Shown here: piece after piece, positions 29,720 to 41,594 of the stretch
How positions within the stretch are numbered: position 1 is the first letter of the stretch
Layout of the letters: the number at the start of each line of letters is the position of its first letter
Assembly: GCA_035772405.1 (NCBI GenBank)
Contig: JAYKKM010000051.1
Location: 72,001 to 136,000, forward strand
DNA from: Chrysogorgia sp. JL179-B06
Taxonomy: Eukaryota > Cnidaria > Anthozoa > Scleralcyonacea > Chrysogorgiidae
DNA: 64,000 nucleotides
Direction of reading: 5' to 3'
Made by a program: the position numbers and the translations under genes
The notes under the pieces: model-generated
What the model was told of the DNA's origin: nothing
Seen by the model: the letters and a program-made list of their open reading frames with translations, nothing else
Databases searched by the model: none

Positions 29720-29955
29720 GCAGAAATTTTTTTGGGGATCACTTGCCATGGGAAGCAATCTGATTGGTTACCCGAAACAACTTTTATCCTAACCCTAGCC
29801 CCCCGCCTAGCTAGTTTTCTAACCCTAACCCCCCGTATTTTCTCCTTCCCTAACCCCCACCCATCCACTCCTCTTCTTGAGGTACTAAATTAATAGATTA
29901 TGAATGTGGGATTACTGCACATGCGCAGTCAAGTGATCCCAAACAATTTTTTTGC
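29720..29955. mobile_element. MULE-type non-autonomous element, 236 bp, 9 bp target duplication
   Basis: TGACGGCAC stands at 29711-29719 and 29956-29964. Between them the ends are inverted (GGGGATCACTTG against CAAGTGATCCC after a GC and T-rich start). The 9-base duplication is typical of Mutator-like elements. The interior is rich in CCTAACCC, which is not a telomere array. Confidence 0.75.
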
Positions 29956-29964
29956 TGACGGCAC

Positions 29965-31550
29965 ACTCAACATCAACGCAAAGCTCATATCATACTAGAA
30001 ATACGAACCCGCAATAATCCCCTCGCTCGCCTCCCCCACCCTACGGGATTTTTCCCATCTATGGTACCCAGACCTCGCACGCCGTGGCCGTGTATTTGTA
30101 TTTGTACGTGCACAATTTGCAAAAGTCCGTTTCGTCGACGAAATGTTTGAACATTCGCCCTTCGCGTTGCAAAAATATTGTCCGATTCAAACGGATCACC
30201 CAAAACGATTTTTTACTTCTTTATAAGGAGTTGGTTCTACCATGCTCCGCTTAAATATATATATAATATATAACATATATATATATATATATACAAACCT
30301 TTCGTGAGAAATGGATCTCTACCGCGGCGAGATTATCACCCTCGCTTCGCGACCTCGCTTGCGAGGGGATCAACTGAATGGCCATTTGAGATATAAATAT
30401 AGATATAGTGAGTGAATACCAATCCATGTTTTAAACAACAAATTCACCTGCTGTTTTTCTCAGAAAACTATTGAATGAATAGAAACTATAAGCTATCCGC
30501 GCAATTTGAAAAACCTGCCCCAGTTTTTTATATACACTGATGTAGTGAATGTGGGAGGTTGGCCGGGAGAACGGACGACACAATGATGTAGTGATGGTTG
30601 GAGTGGACTGAACGGACGACACATTTACGATCGTCTCTCAAATCCTCAGAAAATGTTTCCGCGAGTCCGGCGATGAAATAATATTTATATCATAGACCTT
30701 AGAAATGTTAATAATTTGAAGATATCTGCTCTTGTATGTTATGAGTTTGCTCGATGACGGTCGGCCAACCTCGATAAAATTGTCTAAAAAATGACACCGT
30801 TGATGGCATTTTTTGTTACAAGCATGAGGTAACCAGTATCGGATGGCGTATATTTTGAAGGTGAGTGGGGTTACCAGTCCTAATTTGAAATTTATATACT
30901 AGAATTTGGGTTTTTTAAAGCACACTGAATGAATGGGATTTCTTGGAGTGAAGCAAATATACGCAAGTGTTTTATTTTGAATGGCTCGCTTCAGAACGTT
31001 ATCCAATCAGCGTCTGGTTAACGTAATTCGCATAACTCACAATCATAAACAAAACAAGAAATATGGCGTGTATACAACAACGTATGCTTGCTAAGAATAA
31101 GAACTTTATTTGATCTGGTAGATACAGAGAAGTCTCATATTCGTAATTTACTTCGTTTTATTTTGGTAGTTTGCCAATACCGGCATGCACTTAATGTTAA
31201 AGCTGAGCTTCTGTACTATACAGTACAGTGTTGACATTATATATTCAGCACTTTAACTCACCGGCTCACATAGGCGTACGCCAAAAGTTGTAGGGGGCTG
31301 ATCATAACTTGTCCGAATAAATGATGACGTCAATATTAATCTATTTAATGCATAACCCCTGAAGAACACGAATTGCCATTGTTATGCCTAAGCATTATTA
31401 CTATGGCTACTTGTGGTAGCCAGCGTCTTAAAATGGGCTCTATTTTTTCCCGTTTTTATGTCGAGAATCTGCATTACGTCCCGATAGGCTTTGCTAAACA
31501 TGCAAGAAATGGTTGCGAAACTAATGCATGCAAATATTCAGTTCATCCTT
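29965..31550. other. Non-coding stretch with a TA microsatellite
   Basis: A broken TA/TATA tract sits at about 30255-30293. Otherwise only short chance reading frames and unassigned sequence are seen. Confidence 0.45.
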
Positions 31551-31554
31551 GTTG

Positions 31555-31850
31555 TCAATGAATCGCAATCGGAAAAGCTTACGAGACCTGTAAACCCGCA
31601 AACTAATGCAAAGATTCTCTCCAGGATTACTGGATGAGAGAAACACAGATGAGAGATTAAAGAATGAACTCGCAGAACCGTGAACGAAACGTCATCATGA
31701 CAACATGTAGTCGTTGCAAGGCAATGCAAGCGAATATTTGAAGCGAGTTTCGGACTTTCGTAATTTATTGGCAATGAATCGCAGTTGGAAAAGTTTACCG
31801 AGACCTGTAAACCCGCAAACCATTGCAAAGAATTCTCTCCCAATCACTAT
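31555..31850. repeat. Tandem duplication, two copies about 216 bp apart
   Basis: GAGACCTGTAAACCCGCAAA with a similar context (AATGAATCGCA, CAAAGATTCTCTCC) occurs at about 31583 and 31799. The copies differ at several positions. There is no gene. Confidence 0.75.
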
Positions 31851-31859
31851 GAAGACGGA

Positions 31860-33160
31860 ATGGACAGCCGAATGACAGGGAAATATTATTATGCTGTGTT
31901 GACATTTATCCCGTGAAACGTTGTGTTTTTGTCCGATTTAAATCAATTCTATATCGAAATGATCACTTGAATCTGGCGAATCGAACGCTGTAGTTTTCGT
32001 CTACTGATTAACATGTGAAGATCAGATGTTATATGAGAAAATGCGCAAGCGATCAAAGTACCCAAAACTTCGTCTTTGAATCAAAGGACATGGCTTCAAG
32101 ATCTATTCGTCGTTTTTACGTTGATTTAATGCTTTTATGTCCATTAAACCGATGTAATTTCGTAACAGATATGTTTCATGACATATTTTTATATAAGTTT
32201 TGGCACACGAAGACCTTCAATCGAACAGATATTAGAAAAAATAGCATTGCCGTGTTTAGAAAAAAAAAAGAAAAAAAAAAATAGCATTGAAAAAAAAATT
32301 AGAATTTTAATTTAAATTAATTAATTAAAAAAATTGCATTTTAAAATAGCATTGCCGACCGTTTTCGTTTTCGAGGATCTTATACGAGGTTGGTCCAACT
32401 CTACGCAGGCTAAACCCTATATACGTAACTGTACTACATTGCTTCTAAAAGTTTCCCACTTCTTTAAACGAGCGCTGCACAATACCTTCAGTGGCTGATT
32501 ACAATCAATCAAATCAATGCATTGTGATTGTGATTGTAACATGCATTGCCATTATCAAACCAAGCGACTACCAACAAAGGTCAAAGCTGCGAACTTGATT
32601 CACTGCATGTGTGTTGCCATTCGTACATCGACTTTTTCGTCGATAAACAATCTACGTTGTTTCACCAAAGGTAGACGGAAACAGTTCTTTGTGGTAAGAT
32701 TAGTCAGTTCTGCATGGTAGGCTGTTTTGTTTTCAGCTGTGACGATCTATTGAACGGTTCCCGTTTGCTTGGGTGTTTGTTTTGTCAGCCGTCTGTGATT
32801 TGTTGCACACGTGCATGATTACTTTGAACCAGACTGCTATATCTTGATATGTCAACGATGTGATGTATGCCAGTGTCACTAGTAACGCTTGGGGAAGGCG
32901 TAGTGGTCTTTTGCGGTGTCTCTCACTTCTTCAGTTAGCTGATGAAATTGGGTTAGTAGAGCTGCAGTTGGCGACCAAGTAGGCCAATGGTTGTTATAGG
33001 TAACGTAAGCCATGGTATAGGCCATTGCGCCACAGAGTTGACGATTGCTTGATTGCGTTGTGGATAAACGAAGCTAATCTGGCACCAACTATATAGTGCT
33101 GCCATTAGCTCCAGTTGGGGTAGAGTCAATTTCTTGAGAGGGGCGACACGTTGAAAACCA
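31860..33160. other. Non-coding stretch
   Basis: It holds an A-rich tract (32260-32335) and no supported gene. A short ORF of 67 codons at 32517 has no recognisable features. Confidence 0.45.
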
Positions 33161-33388
33161 GCTGTTGTGGTCTAGTGGTTACCACACATGTCTATGAGCT
33201 GGGAGACACAGGTTCAAATCCTGGGTCGGACCTCCACTCAAGGTCTTAAAAATAATTGAGGAGAAAGTGCTGCCTTTGCAATAATATCAGCAAATGGTAA
33301 GACTTTCAGGTCTTCTCGGATAACGACCTAAAATCGTAGGCCCTCGGAACCCCTATAATTGGGCTTTTAGCCTGTTGGGTTATTCCGT
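33161..33388 (+). mobile_element. tRNA-derived SINE (family C)
   Basis: An A-box (TGGTCTAGTGGTT) and B-box (GGTTCAAATCC) lie 35-40 bases apart, followed by the phrase GGAGAAAGTGCTGCCTTTG, then CTTCTCGGATAACGAC and CGTAGGCCC, a body I recognise from SINEs spread through marine invertebrates. It abuts the truncated end of the BEL/Pao element at 33390. Confidence 0.75.
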
Positions 33389-33389
33389 T

Positions 33390-34797
33390 CACCTAAGAGT
33401 GATAAAATCTAATAAACTATAAACTAAACGTGTGTTCGCCATGACCTGTGAGGTCTGATCTGCTTGCTTGAGAATTGCCACTACGCCGTATGCCTTGATA
33501 CTTGCATCCACGAAAACATGGAGTTGTGATGCGCATTGTGAAGGCGTGCAATGATAGCGTCTTGGGACTACGGTGCGTATAGTGCGGTATATGCAAGTCA
33601 TTAGCAATCTTCAGCCATTTCTTGTCGAAGCTGTGTTCGTCGAGTTGTTCGTCCCACTCTATTGATTTTTGCCACAGTTGTTGCATGAACATCTTGGCTC
33701 CGATGGTGACGGGTGTTATCATCCCTAGTGGATCGAAGATGCTTGAAGATTGTTTCAGGACTTCGCGTTTAGTGATCAAATGATGAGGAGCGGATATTGA
33801 TTTCTTAGTAGTTAAGGCAAGAGTGTCCGTCGAGATGTTCCACTGTAGGCCGCAGGACGTTGATTTCGGTGCCAGTATCAGCAGTTTGTTCTTCCGATGC
33901 TCTTTGTTGTAGGACAGCACTATTTGGAGGCCCAAGAGCGCAGGTTAAATTTGGCTTCATTCATAATGGATCTGGCTTCGTCGTAGTACTTGAGAGCTGC
34001 CGATTCTGTATCAGAGCCAGAGAGGATGTTGTCAACATACATGTTCTATTTCATGTTATGTGCAACATAGGATGTATATTTGCTCAGGTGGTACTGACGA
34101 GTGGCATTTAGCATGAACGGAGAACTTGTAGCACCAAATGGAACGGCTTTGAAGTGGTAGGTGTCGAAAGGGCTGCCTGGGTCGCTCGGATTTGACAGCC
34201 AAAGGAAACGGATAAAATCTCGGTCGCATTCATGAAGTTGGAGATGGAGGAAAGCCTTTTCTATATGTGTAGCCATGCCATAGGGGTAGGAACGAGAGCG
34301 AAGTAGAATAGCAGTCATGTCGTTGAGGAGTGGTGGGCCAGCTCTGAGACAATCGTTGAGGCTCGCTGAATTTTGTGACTGATGACAGCTACAGTCATAT
34401 ACTATTCTGATGGGAGTTGTCGACGAATAATTTCTTACTGGATGGTGAGGTATATAATGAGCATTGCGGGTCGACGTAGTGATTGTAATCTTCTCGATGA
34501 ATCCTCTTTCTTCTTGTTCGGAGATGATCGTCGTATAGGTGTGCAACAATGCAGAAGTGCGGCTTAATCTTTGGAGTGTTGATCTGGTACGTTTCTCACA
34601 AATGGAAAAGTACGATGGCAGCGGTGGATGATCCTGTTTGCATGGAAACTTTACAGTGTAGCTACCATCTTCCTCGCATGAGATGGAGGAGTTTTGGTAC
34701 TCCTTGGAAAAACTACTGAGGTCTGGCGGGGTAATGCCCAAAGATTCTAGGGACCAAAATCGCTCGAGTTGACTATCTTCGTCGTCGTGGGAAACCA
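33390..34797 (-). pseudogene. BEL/Pao reverse transcriptase and RNase H-like fragments
   Basis: From right to left, a 250-residue open part (34046-34797) has LERFWSLESLGI, RIVYDCSCHQS, SLNDCLRAGPPLL, HIEKAFLHLQL and YHFKAVPFGATSSPFMLNAT, the BEL/Pao reverse transcriptase signature. The catalytic YVDD-type motif follows in another frame as YVDN near 34030. A second part (33417-33935) has FDPLGMITPVTI and WDEQL, and a third has LHVFVDAS, belonging to the A17/RNase H region. Frame changes near 34045 and 33935 and an altered catalytic residue show it is dead. Confidence 0.85.
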
Positions 34798-34809
34798 CAC
34801 TGTTATTTG

Positions 34810-35080
34810 GAAGGAGTTATTTTAACTCCGAAAATGGAGTTAAAAAAAAAGGTTCAGGACAACTCTCTTTTTTAGAGTTATTTTAACTCCAGTACTTTTA
34901 ACTCCAGTTTTGGAGTAAAAGTAACTCCAAATTATAGAGTCAATTTAACCCTTTATTGGAGTTGAAAATACTCTCATTTTCGGAGTAATATTTACTCCAA
35001 TAAAAGGAGTAAATACAGAAAATTCAAACTACTCCAGTTTTAGGGTCATATTAACTCCACCACCATTACTCCCACTTCGG
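34810..35080. repeat. Left subterminal array of GAGTTA/TAACTC motifs
   Basis: About fifteen GGAGTTA, TTAACTCC, GAGTAA and TTTACTCC words lie in both orientations within 270 bases, many as near-palindromes (GGAGTTATTTTAACTCC). Confidence 0.8.
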
Positions 35081-35325
35081 AAGTTATTTAAATCCTGTTA
35101 AACAGATTAAAAATAGTTTTAGCTTCAAACCCTGTTGAACTATTCCCAACCTATTGCAATCAATGAAAAATTGCACAATTATATACTGTATAAATTGATG
35201 GTCTTTATTGAATAATATAATAATAATATTACTAATATACATGCACTGACTGATGTGAATATAATATTGCATATATATAAATATGCATAAAAATAATTAA
35301 ATAAAATAATGAATATATTCTATAT

Positions 35326-35543
35326 TCATAAATAATAATTATAATTTAACTCTTTGAGAAGTTTGTTTATTTGGACTCTCTTTCTTGCTTCTGTAGTATT
35401 TTCCATGAGGATAAACTCAAGGAAAATATAGAGACTTTTTGCATTAGTGGGGTACTGCATATTAAATACATAGTACATGCCAACAACCAGTGCCAAAGCA
35501 GTCACCAGGTCCATGTCACACAGCAACCGTCTCTTCAGTATCT
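35326..35543 (-). CDS. Candidate terminal exon carried by the transposon
   Basis: An open frame follows an acceptor-like TTTCTTGCCTTAG on the minus strand and runs to a stop at 35326. It includes LLCDMDLVTALALVVGMYYV and FNMQYPTNAKSLYIFLEFIL, a pattern (hydrophobic VxALALVxGxYYVFNxxYP then an F-x-E-F-I helix) I have seen as the C-terminal part of uncharacterised animal proteins often linked to transposons. An upstream candidate exon lies at 38714-38945. The function is unknown. Confidence 0.45.
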
Positions 35544-36218
35544 AAGGCAAGAAACCAAAACAATAAGTTATAAATTCTGAACTTGCATTTAATTATGATT
35601 TTTTTGCCCAGAGAGAGCAAAAATATTGCTCCTTATGTTCTAGGGATGTTCAGTATGAGAAAAATTAAAGAAAACATTTTCAAACATGCCAGAGAGAAAG
35701 CAATCTTCTACCGATATACTAATACCATTTTAAGTGTTTTATCAAAGACAAATGTTGACAATTGTATACTACAAATCGTATTGTGTAAATAGACCTTTAC
35801 ACATGCACTTGTGTTAGGAATGACCAGTACAGTGTACATTTAATATTTGGAATCTTTTAGTGAATTGGAATCTTTCTTGCCAGCTAAGATGGCCAACCAG
35901 AATTATAACTGGCAGAAACTCTGAATTGTGTCCCCAAACCAGTATTATCATTTGGTATGCCTAAAATTTCCATATACCAAGAAATTCTAGTGTGACAAAG
36001 TCATACCGACAAATCAATGGAATTCAATACTTTCAATATTTTCAGTATATGCCTGTATTAACCATTGGCTACAATATATTAAATGTGACTTGCAGCTTGG
36101 TCATTTTAACATGGCAAACTGTTTGCTACTCAAGCTTTTAGCACAAACTCAGGAAATGTTTCTGGTTACTGTTATAGAAACATTTTCTGAGTTTGTATAT
36201 ATATATATATATATATAT

Positions 36219-36428
36219 AGAAAGGATTTATGGTGAAGGAAAATTTCGAGTGTTGGAATACATACATTTTAAGACCAAACCAGGACTAGTTGCTGCATAA
36301 AATGCAACTTCAAGGTCTTCCGGCTGGAATTGAACCTGTGATCCTGCGATGCTAGTGCAGTGCTCTGACCACTGAGGCCGTTGCCGAGAGCCTAGTCATG
36401 AGTTCTGTTTTTTATAGTGGTGGTAATG
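36219..36428 (-). mobile_element. tRNA-derived SINE (family A), minus orientation
   Basis: Read on the minus strand: head TTACCACCACTATA, CTCTCGGCAACGGC, A-box region CTCAGTGGTCAGAGC, GCATCGCAGGATCAC, B-box GGTTCAATTCC, CCGGAAGACC, then TTTGGTCTTAAAATGTATG and ACACTCGAAATTTTCC. It is preceded on the plus strand by a (TA)n tail at 36196-36218. Confidence 0.8.
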
Positions 36429-36469
36429 TATCAGTCAAATCCAACCATGCCCATCCCCCCTGGGACACC

Positions 36470-36762
36470 CAGTGGCGTAACGTTATATCAGGGGGCCCCC
36501 GGTTCAAAATTTGTGAAGGCCCTCCTAGTACGAGTGCCGAAGGCACTAGTCGAGCGCCGTAGTCGCTAGTTTTCTAGGTGGGTCCGGGGGTATGCTAATC
36601 TAGAGTCTCTGAAAATGCCATTTCCTGGATTTGGGGGAAGATTTTACAAAATTCTGATGGTCAGAAAACGACATTATACTGTAACTGCATAGTTTGGGGC
36701 CCCCCATTTGGGCCATTGGGGTTGGGGGCCCCCGGTACGAACCCATAGTAGTTACGCCACTG
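36470..36762. mobile_element. hAT-type MITE, 293 bp
   Basis: CAGTGGCGTAAC starts the left end and GTTACGCCACTG finishes the right. The 8-base duplication GGGACACC stands at 36462-36469 and 36763-36770. The interior is G/C-rich with long runs of GGGGGCCCCC. Ends of this type are common in animal hAT MITEs. Confidence 0.93.
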
Positions 36763-37984
36763 GGGACACCGCCGGGCATTTGAAACGTTGACCAATCCTG
36801 GGGTGGGGAATTTGAACCCAAAACTTTGCTTGGGTGTCGGGCATTAGATAATACAGTTATCTGAGCCTTGTTCCCTTTGGGCAGCACCACAAGGCAGGTC
36901 AGGGGGTTAGGTGCAATTGAATTGCCACTCCCCCCATAGCATTGCATGTTGTTCGAGTGTGATTCGATCATGGAGGAGTTTAAGCCTTAAGTCTACAGCC
37001 TTAAATTTAGCAGAATGACATACCTAGGAGGTAAAGGATTAACACCAGTGCCTTGTAAATAGTATTTATATAATAATTTGATATTTGAAAACACTGAATA
37101 TTGCTGTTATTGCTTTCATGTTTCAGCCGGGGCTGGGGATTTGCCACAGATTTTTTGCCCAGCAGCGGGGCATTTGCAGCTGCATTTCAACCCCACTGCG
37201 TGGAATTAGCATCATTTTGGAAAAAATTGTCAAATGCCCGGGCTTGGGGGGGGGGGGGGGGGGATGGGCACGCTTGTAATTGACTGATACATAATACCGG
37301 GATAATATTCTGGGTATATTATAGGAATAATGGGGGAACATCAAAGAAAGCTTTCAGATTTCTTTGACGACTCATACCTATATTATATGTTTACTTATAC
37401 TGTATGTTATAAATACCAGTCCAGTGCTCTGGTTGGACTAACTGGAGTGGTACATGTATAAGAAAACTTTCTAATTATTTAAAAAGTTGGTTAATTTATA
37501 TTACATATATGTACTGCCTGTAGTGGTCAGTGCCTATATGCATATATTATTTATAGATAAAATGTATTTATGTATTGGTCATTTATGTATGTGCTCTTTG
37601 GCCATCATAATTAAAAAAATTATTACCTAGTAGTAAATAAACTGAAACTTACCAAAATGAACTCAATAAAATATTTGCGTCTGCACTTCGCTTATCTTTG
37701 TTGAAGCAGGAATGGCAAAATTGCAACTTCATCTAGAATATGTTAAAAAGCAAGAAACAACCTAATTAAAATACAGATAACATTGCAATATTTAAGCACA
37801 GTAGTGACTATTATTACAAATACATGGATAATCAAGCTAAAATCCTCAGAAAACGAGTCCCAGACAGTTTCCCAAGCATTACTATTTACTAATATATACA
37901 GTAGTGACTGTCGCATATACTATATGCAAATAGCAATCAAACTAGTATATATATATTATTGTTAAATGTAACCTTCACTTTGCT

Positions 37985-38145
37985 TATGAGTCTTGGTAGC
38001 TCAATGGTTAGAGCATGTCACTGTCAATCAGAAGGTTACAGGTGTCAGCCCTGTCTAGAAATCTCTGCATTTTCTGATGATTTGAGCTTCACAATTGTCC
38101 ACATGTATAGTCTGAGCCGCTATTTGCCACGTGTATTTTAATTCC
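37985..38145 (+). mobile_element. tRNA-like SINE fragment
   Basis: TGGTAGCTCAATGGTTAGAGC is a good A-box region and GGTTACAGGTGTCAGCC a degenerate B-box. The tail (TTGAGCTTCACAATTGTCC) does not match families A-C. A functional tRNA is excluded by the broken T arm. Confidence 0.5.
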
Positions 38146-38248
38146 AAATGAAAAATCTATAATTAATATAGATTATACATACCGGTATGCAATATCACAT
38201 GAAGAAATCTTTTAAATGATACCAAATGTTTGATGTTATATACCAAAT

Positions 38249-38550
38249 ATTAGATGTGTGAAGCTGATCGTCCAGGTTGTTGTAGTTTTGAGAACGAGTC
38301 ACCAACAACAGTCTTTAATAGTCAACAATAGTCAACAATAGTCAACAATAGTCAACAATAGTCACCAACAATAGTCTTTAATAGTCAACAATAGTCTTTA
38401 ATAGTCAACAATAGTCTTTAATAGTCAACAATAGTCACCAACAATAGTCTTCAATAGTCAACAATATATACCTGTAGTCTTTATTAGTCATCAACAATAG
38501 TCTTTCTCAAGACTACAACAACCTGGACGATCAACTTCACACATCTAATG
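38249..38550. repeat. Foldback with an AATAGTC minisatellite in the loop
   Basis: ATTAGATGTGTGAAGCTGAT and the following CGTCCAGGTTGTTGTAG at 38249-38290 are inverted at 38508-38550. The loop is a tandem array of AATAGTCAACAATAGTC and CTTTAATAGTCAAC variants, which continue as partial repeats to the right arm. No clean target duplication is visible. Confidence 0.8.
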
Positions 38551-38713
38551 ATACTCCGGAGCATATATATCACATATGCCATTTATACTCTCTGAACTTG
38601 TCCTTTTCAGCAAGGATTTAAATATAAGAAATTCCCTTTTGTTAATTGTTATTCATACCTAATCATCGTTATTATAAACAAACGAAAGCTATGTATACAT
38701 AGACAATAATACA

Positions 38714-38945
38714 TACCACTCTGTAAAGGATTGGCTTTCTTCGTCATTCAAATCTTTTTGATTAGACACTCTATTATCCACATTCCCGTTGAAAAATAAC
38801 TCTTCCCACACAATTGAATACTCTAAGACAAAGTTTTTGATAAGATATTTAAAATTCAAGTCAACTACAGTATTTGATTTCGTATTTATAACATTTATAG
38901 CTGCTTCAAACTTGCATGCGTTTATTAAAAGTAGCTTTATAATAA
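38714..38945 (-). CDS. Candidate internal exon carried by the transposon
   Basis: A minus-strand open segment with acceptor-like TTATAAAG upstream and donor-like GGTATGTATT downstream encodes FKYLIKNFVLEYSIVWEELF and ESQSFTEW. It could join the terminal exon at 35326-35543, giving a gene carried inside the transposon. The join is unproven. Confidence 0.35.
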
Positions 38946-39293
38946 TCAAATATGAAGTAGATCAAACTCACCTTCGAACTTTGCTGAAATCCAATTGTAT
39001 CATTTGTAATACCGACGAGTAATTGCTGTCAGATATTTCTTTAGAAATGGTAAGACAAAGCAATTTACCAAATAATCCAAGACACAAAGCAGCATAAGTG
39101 TTCTCGACCAAAAGAGAATTCAAATATGGGCGCAGCAGCTTAACTCGCCAGGACCTCTGGGAAATGGCCTCGACCCAGGCGCTATTTTACCCGCCGCGTG
39201 ACGGGCAACCAATAGTCTTTCTCTAATGATAGATTCAAACCATTTATTTTAAGCATTTTATTGTTATCCTTAATGCCTGACAATATTACGACA

Positions 39294-39404
39294 ATATTTC
39301 GAGTGTAGGAACATATAAATGTTAATACCAAATCGGAACCAGTTGCGAAAATGCAACTTCAAGGCCTCCCGCGTAGAATTGAACCCGCGACCCTCATATT
39401 GTTG
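39294..39404 (-). mobile_element. tRNA-derived SINE (family A), partial, minus orientation
   Basis: The minus strand reads GGGTCGCGGGTTCAATTC, GGGAGGCCTTGAAGTTGC, CGCAACTGGTTCCGATTTGG and ACACTCGAAATATTGTC. The A-box half is missing. Confidence 0.75.
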
Positions 39405-39489
39405 TTATGTTTAACATACTGTAAACATTAGAACATTATGTAATTACCTTTACTTATAAAATTACAGTCTGGTCATTAATGAACGATTC

Positions 39490-39930
39490 CCTGACATTTG
39501 ACTCCAGGACTGGAGTTATTTCAACTCCTAATAATGCCCGAGTTATTTCAACTTTCTGATGATGAGAGTTATTTTAACTCCATTATGAAAGTTAAAATAA
39601 CTAAGCTAAAAGAGTTAATTTAACTCTCTTGCCGGAGTTATAATAACCCATTATTATAGAGTTATTTTGACTCGTATAAGAGTTATTTTAACTCCAGTGA
39701 CAGAGTTAAAATAACTCCAGATGATACCAGAGTTGATTTAACTATGTGAGAAGAGTTATTGTAACTCTGGTGTGGGAGTTAAAATAACTCTTCGTCATGG
39801 AGGAGTTATTTTAACTCGATGGAGGAGTAGTATTAACTCCAATAATCGGAATTAAAATAACTCAACGAAATAACTCCATCCGAAGGAGTTAATTTAACTC
39901 AATTGACCGAGTTATTTTAACTCCTCGAAA
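39490..39930. repeat. Right subterminal array of GAGTTA/TAACTC motifs
   Basis: More than twenty GAGTTATTTTAACTC-like palindromic words lie between about 39500 and the right end, spaced by 15-30 bases. The reverse-complement symmetry means that both strands carry the same sites. Confidence 0.85.
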
Positions 39931-39942
39931 ATAACAGTGCAT

Positions 39943-40858
39943 GATGTTGAGGGTGTTGAGGGGATTCCTCTGCCAGTTGGAGAGGTGATGGGTCCAGATA
40001 ACAGGTAGCCTAACATTGACTGCATCGTTGTCGGGCCATCTCCACGGATGATGGTGTCTTGTACTATACCCCCCTGATCTGCTCCCACTAGTAGGGAAAT
40101 CTCAAAATTCTCGTCCCTTGTTACGGGATGATCGAGCAAGTTTAAGGCCTTTCAAGTTGGTAACATCCTTAACAGATGTCCTAACTTTATTTTGGAGTGG
40201 AGTAGCAATCTTAGATACTATGAGGACTTGGATAGGGATTGTTCCAAAGGATTCTGTTTCTATGTTGATAGTTGCAACATCTAGGTTTCTTTGCAGTGGT
40301 GCGTTAGCTCCAAATGCGGAAAGGAAGATGGATTCTCTATTGTCAGCATGTAAATCAAGTTTCCTAGCAAGGGACTGTGTAATAAAGGAGCGTTGAGCAC
40401 CCTCGTCAAAGAGTATATTGGCATCTGCATGAGTGTTGGTTGCACTGACAGTGACTATGGCTGTCTTGAGTAGGGATGTTCGTTGCTTGTGCTGGATGTA
40501 GCTTGAAGCTGCAGAATTGGATTGGGTAGGCGTTAGCGTTGCATGGACGTATGATTCTGGTTTTTGGGTTGTCTCATCACTTCCTGCCACTGGATCCTTA
40601 AGTGATGGTTAATGGTGCAACGACTATATGTTTACGGTTACAGTTTTTGCAACGGTTGCGGGAACGGCATTGGGAAGCCTTATGACGACGTCCAAGACAG
40701 TTGAAGCAAATATAACTTTTCTTGATGATTGCGAACCGTTTTTGATGATCTGTGATAACCTTACATGCACATATTTGACGAATGACCTTGTTTGCAGTAG
40801 ACACAGGGAAGGGTGGGGCGTTTGTTAGGAGGTGGTGGTGGTTGTTTACCTTCTGCAC
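39943..40858 (-). pseudogene. BEL/Pao Gag zinc knuckle and aspartic protease (DUF1758-type) fragments
   Basis: The zinc knuckle part (40598-40858) has CFNCLGRRHKASQC and a second CKNC...H set. The protease part (40102-40590) has ILFDEGAQRSFITQSLARKL, the BEL-type retropepsin active site in which DEG replaces the usual DTG, then a shifted frame continues as ISLLVGADQ and QSMLGYLLSGP. The last piece runs into the transposon at 39939. Several frame breaks separate the parts. Confidence 0.85.
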
Positions 40859-41573
40859 CAGTGTGAAAGGATGTGGTAATGGAATTGATGTTGTCTCCTG
40901 GTTTTCTCTTGCTTATGAATTGACAGACTGTCCTGCTTCTAGGATCCTCAGTTCCTTCTGGATAGCATTTCGAAGCTGATCAATTGTCCAGTCTAAGGTC
41001 CCATGTTCTCGTGCCAAGTTCTTTCTGAATTCGTTCGGTAGTTTTCTTAATATTATGGGTATTAAGAGATCACCATAGGACTCTTGAATCTTTCCAAGTG
41101 ATGCAAGACCCCGAATATGGGTTTCCAGGGTGTCATAGAAACCTTGAAAACTGTCTAGATGCTCGTTTGGAGTGGATATATCTATGGATCTGTATTGGTC
41201 GTATTATTGGTGGGATTTTGATGTGCCAATGTGGAATCATTCGTCCCAACAAGTGAATTAACTGGTGCGGGTGGAGGATTTAATGTTGGGTTTTGGTTTA
41301 CAGCTAGTGAACTGGATGTGGACGGTTGACTTACTTGCATGAACTGCGTGGATTGTGGTACAGGTAATACAGATAATTCAATGTATTTACGAATGTGGCT
41401 GAGTTTTTCTTCGAGTTCACTGCATAGTTCTTCGAATTCAATCTAGAATCTCAGTTTCCAAGTCTTCCTGTTCTAGAAGTTTAGCTGCAATTTTCTCGTC
41501 CAAACCTTTTAACAAATCCCTGTTTTTTTTTTGTGCCCTCTTCGTGGAACTTGTAGCGTCGTAGTTCCTCCAT
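40859..41573 (-). pseudogene. BEL/Pao Gag N-terminal region, degenerate
   Basis: The frame opens at ATG 41573 with MEELRRYKFHEEGT, just inside the primer binding site, and is broken after about 30 residues. Downstream shifted segments such as TTERIQKELGTREHGTLDW fit the DUF1759-type Gag helical region. No full frame remains. Confidence 0.6.
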
Positions 41574-41594
41574 CCTGGTCACGGCACCAATGTA

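Larger units (their letters stand above)
34798..39939. mobile_element. 5.1 kb DNA transposon with CACTGTTATTT ends and CA target duplication
   Basis: The left end is CACTGTTATTTGGAAGGAGT at 34798 and the right end is its inverse, TCGAAAATAACAGTG at 39939; both flanks carry CA (34796-34797 and 39940-39941). Both ends have dense arrays of GAGTTAAAATAACTC-type words. It is the same design as the 942-9451 element (CACTG, 2-base duplication, subterminal arrays). It has no recognisable transposase. It contains a hAT MITE, a SINE, a foldback with a minisatellite and possible exons on the minus strand. Confidence 0.85.

Noticed and set aside
29800..29860. CCTAACCC runs as telomeric repeats
   Set aside because: Spacing is irregular with only a few copies, inside a MULE-type element with its own 9-base duplication.
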